Shown here: in pieces, positions 62,501 to 64,000 of the stretch | Position numbering within the stretch: the stretch's first letter is position 1 | Layout: each line of letters starts with the position of its first letter | Origin: Primula veris | Lineage: Eukaryota; Streptophyta; Magnoliopsida; Ericales; Primulaceae | Assembly (NCBI GenBank): GCA_963682055.1 | Contig: OY821740.1 | Coordinates: forward strand, 14,098,814 to 14,162,813 | Length of the DNA: 64,000 nt | Reading direction: 5' to 3' | The notes under the pieces: generated by a model | The model's input: only the letters and a program-made list of their open reading frames with translations | The model's database searches: none | What the model was told of the DNA's origin: nothing | Translations under genes and position numbers: made by a program

Positions 62501-63922
62501 TGAATTCAAATGCAAAAAATAACCGGTTAGTGTACAAAACAGTAATTTTAGGGAAAAAAAACAAGGATTTGGGCAAATTACCAATGGGTAATCATAGCAA
62601 TATGTGGTGCTGCTTTTTCTGGCCAAAAGTCGTCTACGATCAAGAGCTCCCAAAGGCTGATACTGCTCATTCACTGCCACACCATGTAATTTTCCCTCAC
62701 CCGAGGTAGAGAGATAAACAACTCTTTGTTTGGCAGGATCTTCCATCTCTCGGTATACCTGAAAATCAAATCAAGAATAGTAATTACAATCTTCTTGGTC
62801 TGAAAGAAAGAAACAACCATGGCTATTTTCGTATAAGAGTGAAAACTTACATGCACAATACAAGTGTGACCAGTAACATTTTCGACGATTACCCTCCAAC
62901 CCCCACTGGCTTGTCCCGCACCAGCGATCCACAATTTGATTTCCCATTCACAAACACCTAATCGATGCATTTTCACACCCGTATATGCATGCATTTCACG
63001 TGCTACCTCACCCAATATCCCCTCAACAGTGGCTTCTTCTTTACCTTCTTCAATCTCAACGCTCCTGTCATACAATATCAAAATTGAAATATCCCTAACA
63101 TATCTTTAACAAATCAATGCTCAAGGAAAATATGTGATCCCTTCCAAATTGATGGTTCAACTCCACTCTGAACTTGCAGAAAGTGTAACAAAGTTGGTTA
63201 TAATTTTAAAAATTCAAACTTTATACATATCCTCCTTTGATTGCCCGTTTCGTTAAAACTAGATAACCATTAAATGTTTTGTTAAACGATTCTTAGAATT
63301 AAATTTTTTGTAGATACTGCAATAAAATTTGATAGTGCGGCAGTTAGTAATATGAAAGGTTTTGTAGCCAAAGCTTCCTCCAAAATGGATGTACTAAGCA
63401 ATTAATGATGGCATAAAATGGTAGTTGTGTTTGTTGATTAAACATATATTTATAAAGGAACAACTGGAAACTGAAAATTTAACAATAATTTATTTTTAAA
63501 AACTAGACCATAATTTGGGACAAGCCATAAAGAAACGGGATGGAGTAGAACTTAAAACAAGTAGACCACTCTAATTACCTTGAGTACGGCACTAGATCAT
63601 ATATTTGTTGCTCCCTGACTACATAGAGATACATATGAGCATGATCGGCCCTCATGGAGGCATTATGAACATGGAGTTCCAACTCCTCCATTGCGGTCAT
63701 CAGGGATCTCAAAATGCTCCGAGAAGCAAAAGTCAATGCCAGCTGGGACCTGTTTGTTCCTTCATCGAGTTTCATAAACCCTTCATTCGAAATAGATTGC
63801 CTCAAAAGGGTTCTCAAAAACATCCTTTGAATCGGTACACCTTTGTCCATAACGCTGTATATATGCCATTGACGGTCACGAGATGGTGTGTACTTTATAT
63901 TTTCATAACCCTTGAGCTTTTC
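59544..63922 (-). CDS. ACC1: Homomeric acetyl-CoA carboxylase, C-terminal part
   Basis: Cytosolic multidomain enzyme making malonyl-CoA for fatty-acid elongation and flavonoids. Five 3' exons seen, in transcript order: 63579-63922, 62851-63064, 62582-62758, 60027-62177, 59544-59600; 2943 nt, 980 codons plus stop, phases consistent. The biotin carboxylase and biotin carrier parts lie beyond the right edge. Seen: central-domain segments (RTLLRQSISNEGFMKLDEGT; THRQ-free HNASMRADHAHMYLYV; ENVTGHTCIVHV; LHGVAVNEQYQPLGALDRRR), then the carboxyltransferase (LIYLAANSGARIGVAEEVKS, VGIGAYLARLGMRCIQ, PADPGQLDSHE, WRGFSGGQRDLFDGILQAGS, MGELRGGAWVVVDSRIN) and tail VEPSSRVKLVDALKKVLN. No frame damage. The last intron holds a MITE at 59728-59932. 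Confidence 0.94.
59728..59932. mobile_element. MITE in the last ACCase intron
   Basis: Left end TTGTTTGGTTGCAGCTTTTA; right end CCTAAAAGCTGCTTCAACAA then GG, imperfectly inverse. It belongs to the same family as the element at 22642-22829. The duplicated intron relic near 55130 lacks it. Confidence 0.6.
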
Positions 63923-64000
63923 CTGTTGTAGCATAAAGGCAAATTACTTATACATTCAAAATATAAGGCTCAAAACTACTTTAGATATCGATACATCTTA

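Overview
This is nuclear DNA from a eudicot plant. It is AT-rich, has long introns with GT-AG splice sites, and its protein-coding genes belong to plant-specific or typical plant families. I cannot name the species; SERK, ATG14 and homomeric acetyl-CoA carboxylase would fit any eudicot. All exon boundaries below were inferred by eye from reading frame, splice consensus and family knowledge. For the five multi-exon genes the exon lengths sum to multiples of three.

Layout. (1) 0.5-10.1 kb, + strand: an 11-exon SERK1/2-type receptor kinase (626 aa). Its signal-peptide exon lies in a small tandem array that holds a second, splice-compatible first exon. (2) 13.2-16.4 kb, + strand: a 9-exon phosphopantothenate-cysteine ligase of CoA synthesis (321 aa), with a GC-AG first intron. 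(3) 18.6-24.5 kb, - strand: a 12-exon ATG14-type autophagy protein (477 aa) with a five-unit tandem repeat in intron 1. (4) 24.5-35.5 kb: transposon-rich spacer with a tRNA-like relic, a TRIM-like LTR relic, a Mutator-type foldback element bounded by a 9-bp target duplication, and a 5'-truncated LINE bounded by a perfect 15-bp duplication. (5) 35.5-38.6 kb: two convergent FANTASTIC FOUR (FAF) domain genes. (6) 41.9-44.4 kb, - strand: 60S ribosomal protein eL30 in 5 exons, with telo-box and site II promoter motifs. (7) 46.1-53.1 kb: a foldback element interrupted by a 311-bp Helitron, then a 5.5-kb MULE with ~260-bp terminal inverted repeats and a decayed FAR1-type transposase. (8) 54.3-59.4 kb: three tandem copies of a locus encoding a 79-92 aa Lys/Glu-rich protein I do not recognise; the first copy carries a relic of the ACCase tail. 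(9) 59.5-64 kb, - strand: the 3' part (five exons, 980 residues) of homomeric acetyl-CoA carboxylase, running off the right edge.

The genes do not form a pathway; they are independent housekeeping and regulatory genes separated by mobile DNA. The most unusual features are the triplicated Lys/Glu-rich gene family with its conserved promoter layout, the duplicated SERK first exon, and several nested insertions whose empty sites can be read inside the same window.
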